From NCBI GenBank assembly GCA_013399305.1, contig VXAI01000038.1, positions 4,500,754 to 4,564,753 of the forward strand: 64,000 nucleotides of DNA, read 5' to 3'. Source of the stretch: Rostratula benghalensis. Taxonomy: Eukaryota > Chordata > Aves > Charadriiformes > Rostratulidae. The first letter of the stretch is position 1; each line of letters opens with the position of its first letter. Under the pieces are notes generated by a model. The model ran no database searches. It was not told the origin of the DNA and saw nothing but the letters and a program-made list of their open reading frames with translations. Positions 63,360-64,000 of this stretch are shown in pieces. The translations under genes and the position numbers were made by a program.

Positions 63360-64000
63360 TTGTCCCCCACGGGAAATGCCGCCAGTGTTTGGCTGGTAGG
63401 ACCGTGCGGCGGGGGGGAGCCGCTCCGCGCCGCGGGGCGGGGGGGGCTCCCCTGGCCCCGCTTCAGCGGCAGGTGGATGCCGCCGTGCCTGTCACAGGGC
63501 TTCCCCGCTCTTTAGCGGTCCAGCCACGGTAGCTGCCGGCCCGTATGAAATGGCTGCCCGCTTTTCGGGGCTGCCGGCTGTTCTATGGGTTTGCCGTCGA
63601 TTTTTTTAGCAGCTTTACCTTGTCTCGGGGGCAGCGCAACACCCACCTGCCACCCCTTTCCCCCCCACACTCCGCTTCCCCAGGTGAGGCTTCATCTCAC
63701 CACCTCGCTGTCCGCCTCCGCCTCAGCCCTTCCTCCCTCGCCATTCCCGGGGAGCCGCCACTCTCCTCCTCCTCCAGGTCCTGCATCCCTCCGGAGCTAG
63801 GGTGCGTCTCTGTGTGGGCTCGGGGCCGTGCACTCCCGGGGCACCCCCCTCCCGGCCGTGAGAGGCAGCTACCTCCGCTTTCCGCGAAGCGCAGGAGGCG
63901 GTGGCCCGGCCCGGGGGTGGCGGGACAGAGCAGGGAGCTCTGTAGCGCCTCAACCCTGTGCGTGCGGGACCGGGCTTGCCGGGGAGCGAACGGGTTCTTC
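63360..64000 (+). promoter_or_regulatory. CpG island at window edge, candidate GABRB2 promoter
   Basis: From about 63360 the sequence becomes very GC- and CpG-rich and stays so to the end. It contains GC-box cores (GGGGCGGGG near 63433) and an imperfect inverted repeat around GGGGGAGCC and GGCTCCCC. In amniotes GABRA6 and GABRB2 are head-to-head neighbours, so a plus-strand GABRB2 start here fits the known order. No GABRB2 coding sequence is present and the transcription strand is not determined by the sequence. Confidence 0.5.

Noticed and set aside
63360..64000. GABRB2 first coding exon
   Set aside because: No plus-strand sequence resembling the beta-2 signal peptide or the following conserved strand is present; only a promoter-like CpG island can be supported.

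Overview
This is a 64 kb piece of a vertebrate nuclear genome, almost certainly a bird. The background is AT-rich non-coding DNA dotted with 5'-truncated CR1 LINEs whose 3' ends carry the ATTCTATG-type short repeat, and the only clear gene has small exons with GT/AG introns. CR1 is also common in crocodilians and turtles, so 'bird' is likely rather than proven. Nothing looks bacterial or plasmid-derived.

Left part (1-15200). The one gene I can reconstruct is the minus-strand GABRA6 gene, encoding the alpha-6 subunit of the GABA-A receptor, a pentameric chloride channel. Exons 1-8 were built by hand from splice sites and reading phase: 14863-14900 (start codon), 14447-14565, 14089-14156, 13061-13281, 12873-12955, 12161-12304, 11576-11728 and 7078-7337. 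Together they give 1086 nt, or 362 codons, in one open frame. It runs from a signal peptide through the Cys-loop ligand-binding domain, M1, M2 and M3 into the intracellular loop. The last exon (rest of the loop, M4, stop) was not found and probably lies left of position 1. A CpG island with the start codon covers about 14040-15180.

The most interesting object is a second, intact copy of exon 7 at 11343-11495, 80 bp downstream (in transcription order) of the standard copy. It has the same length (153 bp), the same phase, its own acceptor and donor, and no stop. It encodes a different pre-M1/M1/early-M2 segment: 13 of 50 residues differ, while 18 of the 37 conserved codons differ silently. This looks like an old, constrained, mutually exclusive exon pair that would give two receptor forms.

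Middle part (15200-63350). About 48 kb holds no gene I can recognise. It contains CR1 copies in both orientations at about 28003, 28515, 31190, 36897, 43625, 44690 and 46809, homopolymer tracts, and one or two stretches that look like conserved regulatory DNA (about 42280-42480 and 35040-35200).

Right edge (63360-64000). A second CpG island begins and runs off the window. In known amniote clusters GABRA6 lies head-to-head with GABRB2, so this may be the GABRB2 promoter on the plus strand, but no GABRB2 coding sequence is visible.
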